DNA of 40,267 nucleotides from an uncultured Dechloromonas sp. (GTDB lineage Bacteria > Pseudomonadota > Gammaproteobacteria > Burkholderiales > Rhodocyclaceae), in the NCBI GenBank assembly GCA_937996725.1, contig CALKUR010000063.1, forward strand, positions 1-40,267, given 5' to 3'. How positions within the stretch are numbered: the first letter of the stretch is position 1; each line of letters starts with the position of its first letter. A program made the translations under genes and the position numbers. Shown piece by piece: positions 24,215 to 32,560 of the stretch. Under the pieces are notes generated by a model. That model was not told the origin of the DNA. It made no database searches and saw only the letters and a list, made by a program, of their open reading frames with translations.

Positions 24215-24685
24215 TTAAAACTCCATGATCATAATGGCCCGACCTTTGTCACACGCTCGGGTGACTGGCCGAAACCCGAATTGCTTGAACCGCTCAATCT
24301 TCGGCGTCGAAACGACCACCCGACCACTGCCGAAATGGGCCCGTATCCAGTCGACACGCGCTTTGACCAACTTCTTGCCGATCCCAGAATTACGAAAGTC
24401 CGGGTGGACTGCAGACAAATAAAGCACGTGGGTATTGGATGCCCAGTCCGCCGCCTTGACCCCACCGACCCCTACCACCCGTTCTTCGGATTTGGTCTTG
24501 ACGGTGGCAATGAAGAAGTGACGGTACAACGGCTCCCCTACGGGTTTCACTTCCTCGGTCAAGCGGCTAACGGTATAGCGGTCACTACCGGCAAAACTAC
24601 CGTGCAGCACCTCGACCGTCTGAATCACTTTTTCTGATTCTGCGTCGTCAAGGACAGCGACCTGAACCGTCGTGGTTTTGCCCAT
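24215..24685 (-). CDS. GNAT-family N-acetyltransferase
   Basis: The 156-residue protein has the acetyl-CoA-binding core in LYLSAVHPDFRNSGIGKKLVKARVDWIRAHFG (about residues 89-120; R/Q-x-x-G-x-G/A motif as RNSGIGK). A final segment, FKQFGFRPVTRACDKGRAIMIMEF, is also typical. Substrate is unknown. Its stop codon abuts the phoX start, and it begins 33 bp after the phasin stop, so phasin, GNAT and phoX may be one transcript. Confidence 0.8.
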   Translation of the reverse strand: MGKTTTVQVAVLDDAESEKVIQTVEVLHGSFAGSDRYTVSRLTEEVKPVGEPLYRHFFIATVKTKSEERVVGVGGVKAADWASNTHVLYLSAVHPDFRNSGIGKKLVKARVDWIRAHFGSGRVVVSTPKIERFKQFGFRPVTRACDKGRAIMIMEF

Positions 24686-24718
24686 GACCCTAGCTCATTC
24701 GCAACCGCAAATTCGCAC

Positions 24719-25276
24719 TCAGGCAGCTTTCCCTGCTTTGCTGCTTTTGCCCGGCACGCGTGAAACCGCCTTCGCCGCCGGCTTCTTGGCGACTGATTTT
24801 TTCGCCGCAGGGCGTGGGATTGCTTTCACCACGTCACGCGCCGATTTCATAGCAGCTGATTCCGAGGAAACGATACCTTGCATGGTCTGCTCGATGAGCT
24901 TTAGTGCGTCGGCATATTCCGGACCCGCATCGTGTTGCAGCTTATGCAGAAATTCCTGACCAAAGTCGCTCCAACCTGTCGCATTGTGTGCGACCGCAGC
25001 GAAGATGATTTCCTGGGCTTTGGTAGTTTTAGCAACCACATCGTCGACCCATTTCATCGCCAATTCATGATGGTCATTGGTCGCCACACGTTCCCAATGT
25101 GCCCCGGGTCGGTGTTCGCCTGGTTGCGCAGCCGGGTGCAATACGGCACGACCGACCAGGTATTGGCCATCGATGAAATGCGCAACCAGCTCCAACCATG
25201 CACGGGTGGATGCCTGACCCAACTCCAGATTTTTTTCACGAAACTCATGCAACGAATTCAGGTAGTAGGTGAACAT
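24719..25276 (-). CDS. Phasin family protein with a basic Ala/Lys-rich tail
   Basis: The protein is 185 residues from the ATG at 25276, chosen because a strong AAAAGGAGGA ribosome binding site lies just upstream; the frame opens as far as 25408. The N-terminal 140 residues are helical, with phasin-like amphipathic segments (FREKNLELGQASTRAWLELVAHF, LAMKWVDDVVAKTTKAQEI). The last 40 are Ala/Lys/Pro-rich (PAAKKSVAKKPAAKA), as in DNA- or polyanion-binding tails. Phasins coat polyhydroxyalkanoate granules. The tail could tether granules to the nucleoid or to polyphosphate; that is inference. Confidence 0.7.
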   Translation of the reverse strand: MFTYYLNSLHEFREKNLELGQASTRAWLELVAHFIDGQYLVGRAVLHPAAQPGEHRPGAHWERVATNDHHELAMKWVDDVVAKTTKAQEIIFAAVAHNATGWSDFGQEFLHKLQHDAGPEYADALKLIEQTMQGIVSSESAAMKSARDVVKAIPRPAAKKSVAKKPAAKAVSRVPGKSSKAGKAA

Positions 25277-25344
25277 GGATTTTTCCTCCTTTTCATAACA
25301 GAACCTAACGTGCGCACGTTTCGAATTCATGACAAAGGGGCTGC

Positions 25345-25375
25345 CACCACCGGAATTAGATTGATTCCGGTGGTG
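25345..25375. repeat. Perfect 12-bp inverted repeat in the phasin upstream region
   Basis: CACCACCGGAAT (25345-25356) and its exact reverse complement (25364-25375) flank a 7-base loop, about 70-100 bp before the phasin ATG and 67 bp before the CYTH-CHAD gene. No T-run follows on either strand, so it may be an operator or an mRNA leader hairpin. Confidence 0.6.
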
Positions 25376-25423
25376 AACGGGGGTACGCTTCGTTTTTGGG
25401 TTTTTCAACCCATTGAAAATTAA

Positions 25424-25429
25424 TATAAT
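25424..25429 (+). promoter_or_regulatory. Perfect TATAAT box upstream of the CYTH-CHAD gene
   Basis: TATAAT lies 12 bp before the ATG at 25442 within an AT-rich stretch. No good -35 is seen 17 bp upstream. If used, the mRNA would be nearly leaderless, which agrees with the lack of a ribosome binding site. Confidence 0.35.
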
Positions 25430-25441
25430 TTTAACAATCCG

Positions 25442-26899
25442 ATGACCGCCCTACAGACCATCCGGCTCAGCCTCGACCCCGCAGACATCAGCGCCCTATT
25501 GCAAAACCCCTTGCTGGCCACGCCGCCCAAGCGGCGCCGCGCTCATCAGACAGACTTTGATACGCCCGAAAAATCGCTCGTCGGGCTCGGTCTTGCCGTC
25601 GAAGAAACGCGCGTTCTGCGCAAAACGATCCTAACGGTGACGCAAATCTCTGGTGAGCCGCACGTATGGTCCGCACCCACAACGCCCGGCACCTTTGACT
25701 TCGCCACACTGATCGACACGCCAGAAATCGCAGAACAACTCACTCAGCTCGCCGATGCGCTGCTGCCGATCTACAAGATCGAAACCAGCCAGCGCCTCTG
25801 GATGGTGCAGATCCGTAGCGCCCAAATCGAGGTCATTCTCGAAGAAGGTCAGATTTCAACCGGCGACGGTGCGTCACAACGCACCCACCGATTCTGCGAA
25901 ATCGAACTGCGCCTCCACCAGGGTCAGTCGGCCGCGCTCTATGGTGTTGCGCGCTTGCTCAGCCGGCTGCTTCGACTGCACCCGATCTCCGACAGCCTCA
26001 GGCAACGCGCACGCGCCTTTAGTGCCGGTGAGGTCGCTCGTCCGATTAAGGCGCGGCGCGTTAAAGTCGATGCCAAGGACTCAGTGATCAGCGTCTTCAA
26101 ACAGCTCGCCTGGATCTGCCTGAATCAACTCCAGGCCAATGAAGGTGGTGTCTTCGCACCCAACAACGTCGAGTTCATTCATCAGGCGCGGGTTTCTTTA
26201 AGACGCTTGCGTACAGCATTGAAGCTCTTCGGGTCCGAACTGCCACCAGAGTTCGCGGACAAATGGGGTCTGGCCTGGCGCGATGTCGGCGAACAGCTGG
26301 GTAACGCCAGAAACTGGGACGTGTTCTGTACCGAGATTTTGCCGGACATCGAGGCCGATCTCGGCAACGTTCCGGATGTGTCGGGCCTGAAAGAATTTGC
26401 ACAGGTCCAACGCGACAAGGCACACGCACAAACACAAGCATGGATGCGTGGCCGCCGTTATAGCCTGACGATGATCGCGTTTTGCGAAGCGCTGCTGGCA
26501 CTTCCTGATCGCAAAGCAGAGCGCATTAGTGATTTCGCTGACAAAGCACTCAAGAAGCGCCACAAGCGGTTCTACCGGGGCGCCAAGGTGGCGCACACGC
26601 TCACCGGCGAAGAACGCCACGAGGTGCGCATTGATCTCAAGAAGTTGCGCTACACCATCGACTTTTTCGAGAGCCTGTACCCGCAAAAGCAGTTACAGCC
26701 CTTCCTGGCTGGCCTGGCCGAGACTCAGGAACTGCTCGGTCACATGAACGACCTGGTGACTTGTGAAACCCTGCTGGCCCTGCGACCCGGCGCACCTTTG
26801 GACCTCCCCGTTGCCTGGACCAAAGGCCGGATGAGCGCCTATCTGGAAACCCTGCCCGCCGCACTGAAGCCGGTACTCGATGCCAAAACGCCCTGGTAA
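25442..26899 (+). CDS. CYTH-CHAD protein, polyphosphate-associated, with a degenerate CYTH domain
   Basis: The 485-residue protein has two domains. Residues 1-190 resemble CYTH (triphosphate tunnel) but the usual N-terminal ExExK metal motif is replaced by TIRLSL; only later CYTH strands (FDTPE, CEIELRL) remain. Residues 205-485 form a CHAD domain with its two repeated basic-histidine helices, FIHQARVSLRRLRTALKLF and RHEVRIDLKKLRYTIDFFESL. CHAD domains bind polyphosphate and often localise to granules. The enzymatic tripolyphosphatase activity is doubtful here. It is divergent from the phasin operon and stands near ppk2, in line with polyphosphate metabolism. Confidence 0.8.
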   Translation: MTALQTIRLSLDPADISALLQNPLLATPPKRRRAHQTDFDTPEKSLVGLGLAVEETRVLRKTILTVTQISGEPHVWSAPTTPGTFDFATLIDTPEIAEQLTQLADALLPIYKIETSQRLWMVQIRSAQIEVILEEGQISTGDGASQRTHRFCEIELRLHQGQSAALYGVARLLSRLLRLHPISDSLRQRARAFSAGEVARPIKARRVKVDAKDSVISVFKQLAWICLNQLQANEGGVFAPNNVEFIHQARVSLRRLRTALKLFGSELPPEFADKWGLAWRDVGEQLGNARNWDVFCTEILPDIEADLGNVPDVSGLKEFAQVQRDKAHAQTQAWMRGRRYSLTMIAFCEALLALPDRKAERISDFADKALKKRHKRFYRGAKVAHTLTGEERHEVRIDLKKLRYTIDFFESLYPQKQLQPFLAGLAETQELLGHMNDLVTCETLLALRPGAPLDLPVAWTKGRMSAYLETLPAALKPVLDAKTPW

Positions 26900-26905
26900 G
26901 CTGTC

Positions 26906-28273
26906 TTAGAACGACACGTTGGTCCGGATCCCGAAGACCAGCGCGTTGTTGATCGGAAGCTGGTTATTCTGCGGCTGCGGTGCTCGCGCACCTGGATTGA
27001 CCACATATACCACGAAGGGCTGGATCGCTAACCAGGGCGACACCACGGCCTGATAATCGAATTCGACGAATGACTCGAAATTCGGAATCGGCTTATTCGT
27101 GTTCTGGTAGGTGTTTTCGTACTGAACATTGTTGACATAGGAACTACTCATGTTCATGTAGCCGAAGCCGATGGCTGTCTGGTCCAGCGGTCGACCATCC
27201 ACGAGCCCCTTGTAACTCAGGCCGCCCTCCACGAACCAGTTAACCTGGTTGCGATCACTCTGTGGGCTGTAATGAAAACTGCCGAAGACATTCGGACCCT
27301 GGTCTTCGGTATTGGCGTCGCGCCAGATTGCCTGATCGAAACTGGCATACAAAGAATAGTTGCCCTTAAAGCTCTGCGGTGATGCACCGGTATCAGCCGC
27401 CAACGGCTGCCCATCGCTGGCCATGCTCAGACTATTGAAGGTGCCTGAGTGATACCACGCACCAAACTTGTAAACCCCGGGCATCTTGCCGTTCTCCTTG
27501 CCGGGGTTCAGGTTGTAGGCCGATTCGAGAAAACTTAATACGCCCTGACCCATCGGAAAATCTAAGCCGGAGGTATTGCCATTGGGGTTATTACCCATCG
27601 GGTTGCCGTTGAACACGGCCCCCTGGAATGTCCACTCCGGATTGGGCGTCACGATAATCTGGGCAGCGGGCGTAGCGTTCGGGTAAGTCGGCCCGGAGTT
27701 TGGCATGTTCTGGGCCCATATCGCTGGCCAGCCCCAGGTGCTGTTCACCATGAATGCCGATGAAGCAATCGTGTCGAAATTCAAATCGGCTTCAATCTGG
27801 CCGATCTTGACGGCGACCATGTCGTCAAAGAATTTCTGCTGCACCCAAATTTCACCCATCTTCGCACCAGCCGGCGCGTACTCAGTGTTGGTCACCGTCA
27901 TAATATTCTGCAGGTTAGTCTGGGACAGCCCTTTACCCTGAACCAAGTAAGCGGCCATATGCCCCGACATCCCCGACCAGCCGAGCAAGGTGCCGAGGTC
28001 AACATCCATCTGCGGCTGGAACAGCCCATCGTATTCAATGCCACGTTTGACGCCACCGTTGACATTGCCTAATACATCCGATGTCTGGGTCAAAGTAAAC
28101 ACAACCCCGTTGTCTTCCAGGGTGCTGCGCAAGCCACCCCAGTCACCGGTCAGCGATGGGCGGACAAAAAAACCATCGGGGTTAGGATCCTGCGCGCACG
28201 ACAGCCCGGGCCACCCAAGCAGGATGACCGCAGCACATGCAATGCGGGAAATGGTGAAACGCAGTCCGGTCAA
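26906..28273 (-). CDS. OprB-family carbohydrate-type outer-membrane porin
   Basis: The 455-residue beta-barrel protein has a Sec signal peptide (cleavage after LSCAQ near residue 28). It opens with LTGDWGGLRSTLEDNGVVF, the signature of OprB (PF04966) porins, has alternating aromatic strands throughout, and ends with a C-terminal Phe. OprB porins admit sugars and other neutral solutes. It lies 81 bp downstream of the small exported protein and PstS-like gene on the same strand, so it may belong to their transcript. This pairing suggests, without proving, uptake of a phosphorus-containing or anionic solute. Confidence 0.85.
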   Translation of the reverse strand: MTGLRFTISRIACAAVILLGWPGLSCAQDPNPDGFFVRPSLTGDWGGLRSTLEDNGVVFTLTQTSDVLGNVNGGVKRGIEYDGLFQPQMDVDLGTLLGWSGMSGHMAAYLVQGKGLSQTNLQNIMTVTNTEYAPAGAKMGEIWVQQKFFDDMVAVKIGQIEADLNFDTIASSAFMVNSTWGWPAIWAQNMPNSGPTYPNATPAAQIIVTPNPEWTFQGAVFNGNPMGNNPNGNTSGLDFPMGQGVLSFLESAYNLNPGKENGKMPGVYKFGAWYHSGTFNSLSMASDGQPLAADTGASPQSFKGNYSLYASFDQAIWRDANTEDQGPNVFGSFHYSPQSDRNQVNWFVEGGLSYKGLVDGRPLDQTAIGFGYMNMSSSYVNNVQYENTYQNTNKPIPNFESFVEFDYQAVVSPWLAIQPFVVYVVNPGARAPQPQNNQLPINNALVFGIRTNVSF

Positions 28274-28354
28274 TCTGCACCCATCAAGGCTGGGCAGGCA
28301 GACCGCAAGCCAGCTTTAGAATCAGAAGGTTGCAGTAATCTTACAAACCGATTG

Positions 28355-28822
28355 CTACTCTTTCGTGACAGCCGGATTTTCTTTGGATGAATTGTCGTCC
28401 ACAACGCTTAACTGCACCCGTGGTGCGTCACCCGCCGCAAACGTACAGACAATGTCGGCCGGCTCCCAGTTTTCAAGGAAACTGTAGGCTCGAACCCGGC
28501 CCTCACCGTGCATACGTACCGTCCGGGTCACTTTGCCTTTGGACGATTCTTCGCTCACAAAGCCGGTCTGGACGCTGGACGCTGTAAAACGCAGCTTATT
28601 GAAGATGGCGGCCTGGCTGGTCTGGGCAAAATCACGGGCGGCGTAAACACAGCTCAGCAGTTCCGGCCGCTTGCGAAACAACTCCTGTTCCGCATAAAGC
28701 GCTTGGTATCGCTGGTTGTAGGTGGTGGGCACACGGCCGGCCGCCTGCGCCCCTTGGCTAAAAGCCAGGCACAACAGCATCAGAATCAGGCTGCGAAAAG
28801 CGTCGTCCTTCAGCAGTCTCAT
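28355..28822 (-). CDS. Small exported hypothetical protein coupled to the PstS-like gene
   Basis: The protein is 155 residues from the ATG at 28822. That start overlaps the stop of the upstream PstS-like gene as ATGA, indicating coupled translation. It has a Sec signal peptide (cleavage near GAQAAG, residues 24-29), an N-terminal helix-rich part (TYNQRYQALYAEQELFRKR) with one cysteine, and a beta-rich C-terminal part with a second cysteine (DIVCTFAAGD). I recognise no family. The longer frame opening at 29041 is inside the PstS-like gene and is not likely. It may act with the periplasmic PstS-like protein or the OprB porin. Confidence 0.6.
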   Translation of the reverse strand: MRLLKDDAFRSLILMLLCLAFSQGAQAAGRVPTTYNQRYQALYAEQELFRKRPELLSCVYAARDFAQTSQAAIFNKLRFTASSVQTGFVSEESSKGKVTRTVRMHGEGRVRAYSFLENWEPADIVCTFAAGDAPRVQLSVVDDNSSKENPAVTKE

Positions 28823-29871
28823 AACCCATTCCTTTTTTTCTGGGGCGGACCAAAGCGTTTCGACGTATGAATCTGCAACAGCACGGGTGCAATATCCGGG
28901 TAGGCCACCAGGATAAGGCCATTTGCGGCCGGCGTCTTGGCCTGCAGAGTCTGCGTGAGCATCTGAATCGTTTCTAGCGCATCCGGCACATCTTCCGGTA
29001 TCTGCTTCATCTGCCCATAAATCACCGACATGATGGGCCACGCATCAGCCCCGCCCATATTCACCGGTGAAGCAAAATCAGTCGTAGGCTGGGCAAGAAA
29101 GCTTTTGAACGTACTGGCGAAACGCTCCGGCGCGGGCTTCACAAAATCGCCACGGCCATTCCTGAGCTGTACGGTGCTCAATCCGAAAGCGTTGACCGTG
29201 CCCCAGGATTGAAATCCGACCGCGCCTTCTTGCGCCAATAGTTTCTTCGCCGCCGCTGCACCATCCTTCTCCCCGGTACCCAGCGGCCAGATCAGACCCG
29301 ACCCCAACCCGACTTTTTTGCGCCAAGTCTCGGAGCCACTCGCAAGGTAACGAGTGAAGTTCAGCGTCACGGCCGAACCATCCGATTGCGCGACGGCAAC
29401 GACAGGCATGGCCGGCAACGACAGATTTGGGTTCAACTCGGTAATGCGTGGATCATTCCAGCTGGTAATCTGCCCCAGATATATGCCCGCCAGCACGTGG
29501 CTATCCAGACGGAGCGCATTCGACGGGATACCCGGCAGATTCACGACGACGGCGACGCCCGCGCCCAACAAGGGGAACTGTACCAATCCCTTATCGTTTA
29601 AGCGACTCGCGGTCAGCGGAAACTCTACAACCGCCAGGTCGTAAATGCCGACAAACAATTCCGACGTGGACACATCTTCCAGCGCTTCGACATAAGCGAC
29701 CTCGATATTGGTCGATGCGGTAAATGCATTGCCCCACTGACGGATCGTGCCTGATGCTGCCGGCGTGCCGATAATCTCAACGTTAGCCGAGGCCGCACTC
29801 GAGAGGGCCAGTAGAGCCGTGAACCCTACAACCAGCAGCAGTCTGTGGAAAAAGTACTGAACCATCGGCAC
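28819..29871 (-). CDS. Degenerate PstS-like periplasmic binding protein
   Basis: The 350-residue protein has a Sec signal peptide (cleavage near ASA, residue 29). It aligns along its length with the PstS at 10.7 kb (GLVQFPLLGAGVAVVVNLPGI, LAGIYLGQITSWNDPRITELNP). Yet all phosphate-contact loops are changed: GAGATFP to GTPAASG, GSGGG lost, FGASD to LAVVEF, and RSDSSGTT to AQSDGSAVT. It probably binds something else, or is a sensor or scaffold. It overlaps the next small exported gene by ATGA, with an OprB porin further downstream. No permease or ATPase is attached. Confidence 0.8.
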   Translation of the reverse strand: MPMVQYFFHRLLLVVGFTALLALSSAASANVEIIGTPAASGTIRQWGNAFTASTNIEVAYVEALEDVSTSELFVGIYDLAVVEFPLTASRLNDKGLVQFPLLGAGVAVVVNLPGIPSNALRLDSHVLAGIYLGQITSWNDPRITELNPNLSLPAMPVVAVAQSDGSAVTLNFTRYLASGSETWRKKVGLGSGLIWPLGTGEKDGAAAAKKLLAQEGAVGFQSWGTVNAFGLSTVQLRNGRGDFVKPAPERFASTFKSFLAQPTTDFASPVNMGGADAWPIMSVIYGQMKQIPEDVPDALETIQMLTQTLQAKTPAANGLILVAYPDIAPVLLQIHTSKRFGPPQKKRNGL

Positions 29872-29935
29872 ATCAGAGTGAACTAATTAAGGTTGCCTTA
29901 CTTGCATAGGCCAACAAGATCATAAACCGATTTCA

Positions 29936-29963
29936 TTGGGCACAGGTAAATGCCTGTGCCCAA
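29936..29963 (-). terminator. Hairpin after ppk2, probable terminator
   Basis: A perfect 11-bp stem (TTGGGCACAGG / CCTGTGCCCAA) with a six-base loop lies 13 bp after the ppk2 stop on the minus strand. No clear T-run follows, so termination may be incomplete and read through to the PstS-like gene. Confidence 0.6.
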
Positions 29964-29975
29964 GCACGAATCAAC

Positions 29976-30929
29976 TTAACCGTAGTAGTTTGGCACGATT
30001 AACTCGTCCGGCACCGGATGACGTACATAGTCCGGGTTGTGCTGACGTTTCGGCAACACCACTTCTTCGTGGATGATGTCTTCGTAGGGCACTTGCGACA
30101 GTAGGTGGTTGATACAGTTCAGACGAGCCGCCTTCTTATCGTTACCCGGCACGACCCACCATGGGGCTTCCGGAATATTCGTCTTGTTCAGCATCTTTTC
30201 TTTGGCGCGGGTGTAATCCTCCCAACGCACACGCGACTGCAGATCCATCGGGCTCAGTTTCCACTGCTTCAACGGGTCATTGATCCGGCTCAGGAAGCGC
30301 GCATGCTGCTCATCATCATTGATCGAGAACCAGTACTTCACCAGCTTGATGCCCGAGCGGACTAACATGCGCTCAAATTCCGGTGTTGACCGGAAGAACT
30401 CCTTGTATTCGGCGTCGTTACAAAAACCCATGACATGTTCGACGCCGGCACGGTTGTACCAGCTACGGTCAAACAGCACGATTTCGCCAGCCGCAGGGAA
30501 ATGGGACACATAGCGCTGGAAGTACCACTGGGTTTTTTCACGGTCACTCGGTGCCGGCAGCGCCACGGTACGCACCACCCGCGGATTGAGGCGCTGGGTA
30601 ATGCGTTTGATCACACCACCCTTGCCTGCCGCATCGCGACCTTCAAAAAGAATGATCATGCGGTAACCGGTATGCGCCACCCAGTCTTGCAGCTTGACCA
30701 GCTCGCCCTGCAAACGCAACAGTTCCTTGAAATACAGACGGCGCTTTGCGCGTGCCGCTGCCGCGTCTTCCGGAGAACCCGACTCATCATTAAAGCGCTG
30801 ATCGTCGAGCTCCATTTCGAGCTCTTCGTCGAAGCTATCCAGCATCTCCCGTTCCAAACGGTGATACATATCCGCCAAGGCCTCGTCATGATCGCCGGTG
30901 CTCACATGCTGTTCGTGTTTCTTGCTCAT
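29976..30929 (-). CDS. ppk2: Polyphosphate kinase 2 (PPK2, class I)
   Basis: The 317-residue cytosolic kinase has Walker A GRDAAGKGG (97-105), the lid with LPAPSDREKTQWYFQRY, and Walker B DRSWYNRAGVEHVMGF (Asp154, Arg155). The C-terminal half includes RFLSRINDPLKQWKLSPMDL and PWWVVPGNDKKAARLN, all typical of the class I family that moves phosphate between polyphosphate and nucleotides. The first 60 residues are acidic and not conserved. It is preceded by a Pho-box-like repeat that overlaps the stop of the upstream porin, and followed by a hairpin. Confidence 0.93.
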   Translation of the reverse strand: MSKKHEQHVSTGDHDEALADMYHRLEREMLDSFDEELEMELDDQRFNDESGSPEDAAAARAKRRLYFKELLRLQGELVKLQDWVAHTGYRMIILFEGRDAAGKGGVIKRITQRLNPRVVRTVALPAPSDREKTQWYFQRYVSHFPAAGEIVLFDRSWYNRAGVEHVMGFCNDAEYKEFFRSTPEFERMLVRSGIKLVKYWFSINDDEQHARFLSRINDPLKQWKLSPMDLQSRVRWEDYTRAKEKMLNKTNIPEAPWWVVPGNDKKAARLNCINHLLSQVPYEDIIHEEVVLPKRQHNPDYVRHPVPDELIVPNYYG

Positions 30930-30978
30930 CTGCCTACTCCCAACCGAATCAAAAGCGCCCGAGCACTTTTGTAAATTT

Positions 30979-30995
30979 GTACATTGAGAATGTAC
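30979..30995. repeat. Perfect palindrome in the ppk2 upstream region
   Basis: GTACATT-GAG-AATGTAC forms 7-bp arms with a 3-base centre, about 50-66 bp before the ppk2 ATG. Size and symmetry fit an operator for a dimeric regulator, additional to the Pho box. Confidence 0.4.
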
Positions 30996-31036
30996 TGCGT
31001 GTGGGGCACATCGATTATTAAGACTTTATTACAAAC

Positions 31037-31054
31037 GTCACAACCCCGTTACAA
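31037..31054 (-). promoter_or_regulatory. Candidate Pho box upstream of ppk2
   Basis: On the minus strand TTGTAAC-GGGG-TTGTGAC has two units at 11-bp pitch, each matching the PhoB half-site at five of seven positions. It overlaps the stop codon of the porin gene at 31049 and lies about 110 bp before the ppk2 ATG. Confidence 0.5.
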
Positions 31055-32443
31055 CTCAAAGTGCGCCCGAAATCCGAAGAAACTGACCGGCCCACGGTCA
31101 CTGTTATAGGCTGGGTTACGAATGTACTGATAATCTGCCGTGAGGTGCGCACCTTTGAAGAGGTTCACGCTGTAATAGGTCTCCATGATGCGCTCCCCCT
31201 GATAGGTGATCTTGCCGTCCCCGATAAACATCGTATTACCCCCCTGGCTCAGATAATTGATCTGGGAAGAGCTGATACCGTTAAATGAAAAGGCCAGGCC
31301 ATAGGTATCATTGGGACGGCTCCAGAAGGATCCTTTGACCGATGTCCCGGCCGATAGTGAGCGGCTGATATCCGTAAACGCTTCGGTCTCGGACTGCCCG
31401 TTGTTCCAGCTCCAGCGCGCAAAGAGCCCGATGTCGTCGAGCACGGCCTGCTCCGCATTGATGACGTAGCCCCACTTATTCTGATACCCCGTGCGTGAGG
31501 TCAAAATGCTGGGCGGCGAATAACCGCCCTGCTGCGCCTGATTCACCGCGTCGCTAAAGGTCGCCAGAATGCCCCGGTTCTGAAAAAACAGTACACGCAT
31601 CGCCCCATCCTGACCGAGCAGCTTGTGTTCGCGCTCCACCTCAACCGTATCACCATACTGCTTGGTGAGCTGATAATCGAGCGCCATGCCATTGGGGGTT
31701 TTCGGCATGGCCAAACGCGCCAGACGAACGGTCCAACCCTCGTCAAAGTATTCGCCGACAACGCCATAGGTATAACCACGACCATTGGCCGCAAAATCAT
31801 AAGCACCGGCTGCCATGATCGACCAGTTCAAGAACTGTGTCCGGGGGTCATGGCTATAGCTATTCGAATCAAAGTAGTCGAGTGCAGACAACCAGCCATA
31901 GGTCAGTGTGATCCGCCGCTTGTCGACATCGCCCTTGATCTGGTTGGGGCCGTCTTCAATATGCTCCACGCCACCGCCCAAGCCAATGGTTTGCCGGATA
32001 AAGGCGCGCGCATTGTAGAACTGCATCGGTACCAGATTGCCCCGCTGCATTTCGCCATTGGTAAATCCGCCCAAGCCGCTAAGGTTTGAGAAAGGCATCC
32101 CCTCAGCTGCTTCTGGATTGTAGAAAAACTCCGTGCCTTTCCAGGGGCTCACACCGATAAACGGCGTGACGGTCACCGTATAGCTCTTGCCGACATCGCC
32201 CGTGCTCAGCAGACTTTTATCGCCGGCATAGGGTGAATTAAATTTGTTTTTGTACTGCAGCACGTAGGTCGACTGCCCGTGCAAGCTATACCAAGCTCTA
32301 TCGTCGGGGATAGCGTTTTCGCTATCTACCGTGGGATCCCCATCAACCGATGACGCACCATAGGCCCATAGCGGGAACAGCGCCAACAAAAGTGCGCCGA
32401 TACCCGCCAGCAGCTTTGCCGACATGGTGACCCAAAGGAACAT
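31049..32443 (-). CDS. Second carbohydrate-selective (OprB-type) outer-membrane porin
   Basis: The protein is 464 residues, or 458 if the ATG at 32425 is used. It has a Sec signal peptide (about residues 7-30, ending WAYGASS) and a beta-barrel. The opening WYSLHGQSTYVLQYKNKFNSPYAG block is typical of betaproteobacterial carbohydrate-selective porins; strands such as FFYNPEAAEGMPFSNLSGLGGFTNGE follow, and it ends SFFGFRAHFEL with the terminal hydrophobic strand. The two porins share family but little detailed sequence. Permeated solute is unknown. Its stop overlaps the ppk2 Pho-box candidate. Confidence 0.8.
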   Translation of the reverse strand: MFLWVTMSAKLLAGIGALLLALFPLWAYGASSVDGDPTVDSENAIPDDRAWYSLHGQSTYVLQYKNKFNSPYAGDKSLLSTGDVGKSYTVTVTPFIGVSPWKGTEFFYNPEAAEGMPFSNLSGLGGFTNGEMQRGNLVPMQFYNARAFIRQTIGLGGGVEHIEDGPNQIKGDVDKRRITLTYGWLSALDYFDSNSYSHDPRTQFLNWSIMAAGAYDFAANGRGYTYGVVGEYFDEGWTVRLARLAMPKTPNGMALDYQLTKQYGDTVEVEREHKLLGQDGAMRVLFFQNRGILATFSDAVNQAQQGGYSPPSILTSRTGYQNKWGYVINAEQAVLDDIGLFARWSWNNGQSETEAFTDISRSLSAGTSVKGSFWSRPNDTYGLAFSFNGISSSQINYLSQGGNTMFIGDGKITYQGERIMETYYSVNLFKGAHLTADYQYIRNPAYNSDRGPVSFFGFRAHFEL

Positions 32444-32560
32444 GGCTAGATCGTGGTTTCATAATAGTACGTTGTAGTGTGCCGGCATTTTAACATTAAG
32501 GTTTTGTTTCAGAGCCATTGCGCGCCCACTTGCAGGGGCGATCGCTATACAATTCCGACC

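Noticed and set aside
28354..28371. Pho box between the small exported gene and the OprB porin
   Set aside because: One unit (CTGTCAC on the minus strand) is perfect, but the neighbouring units at 11-bp pitch do not match, and it overlaps the end of a coding region.
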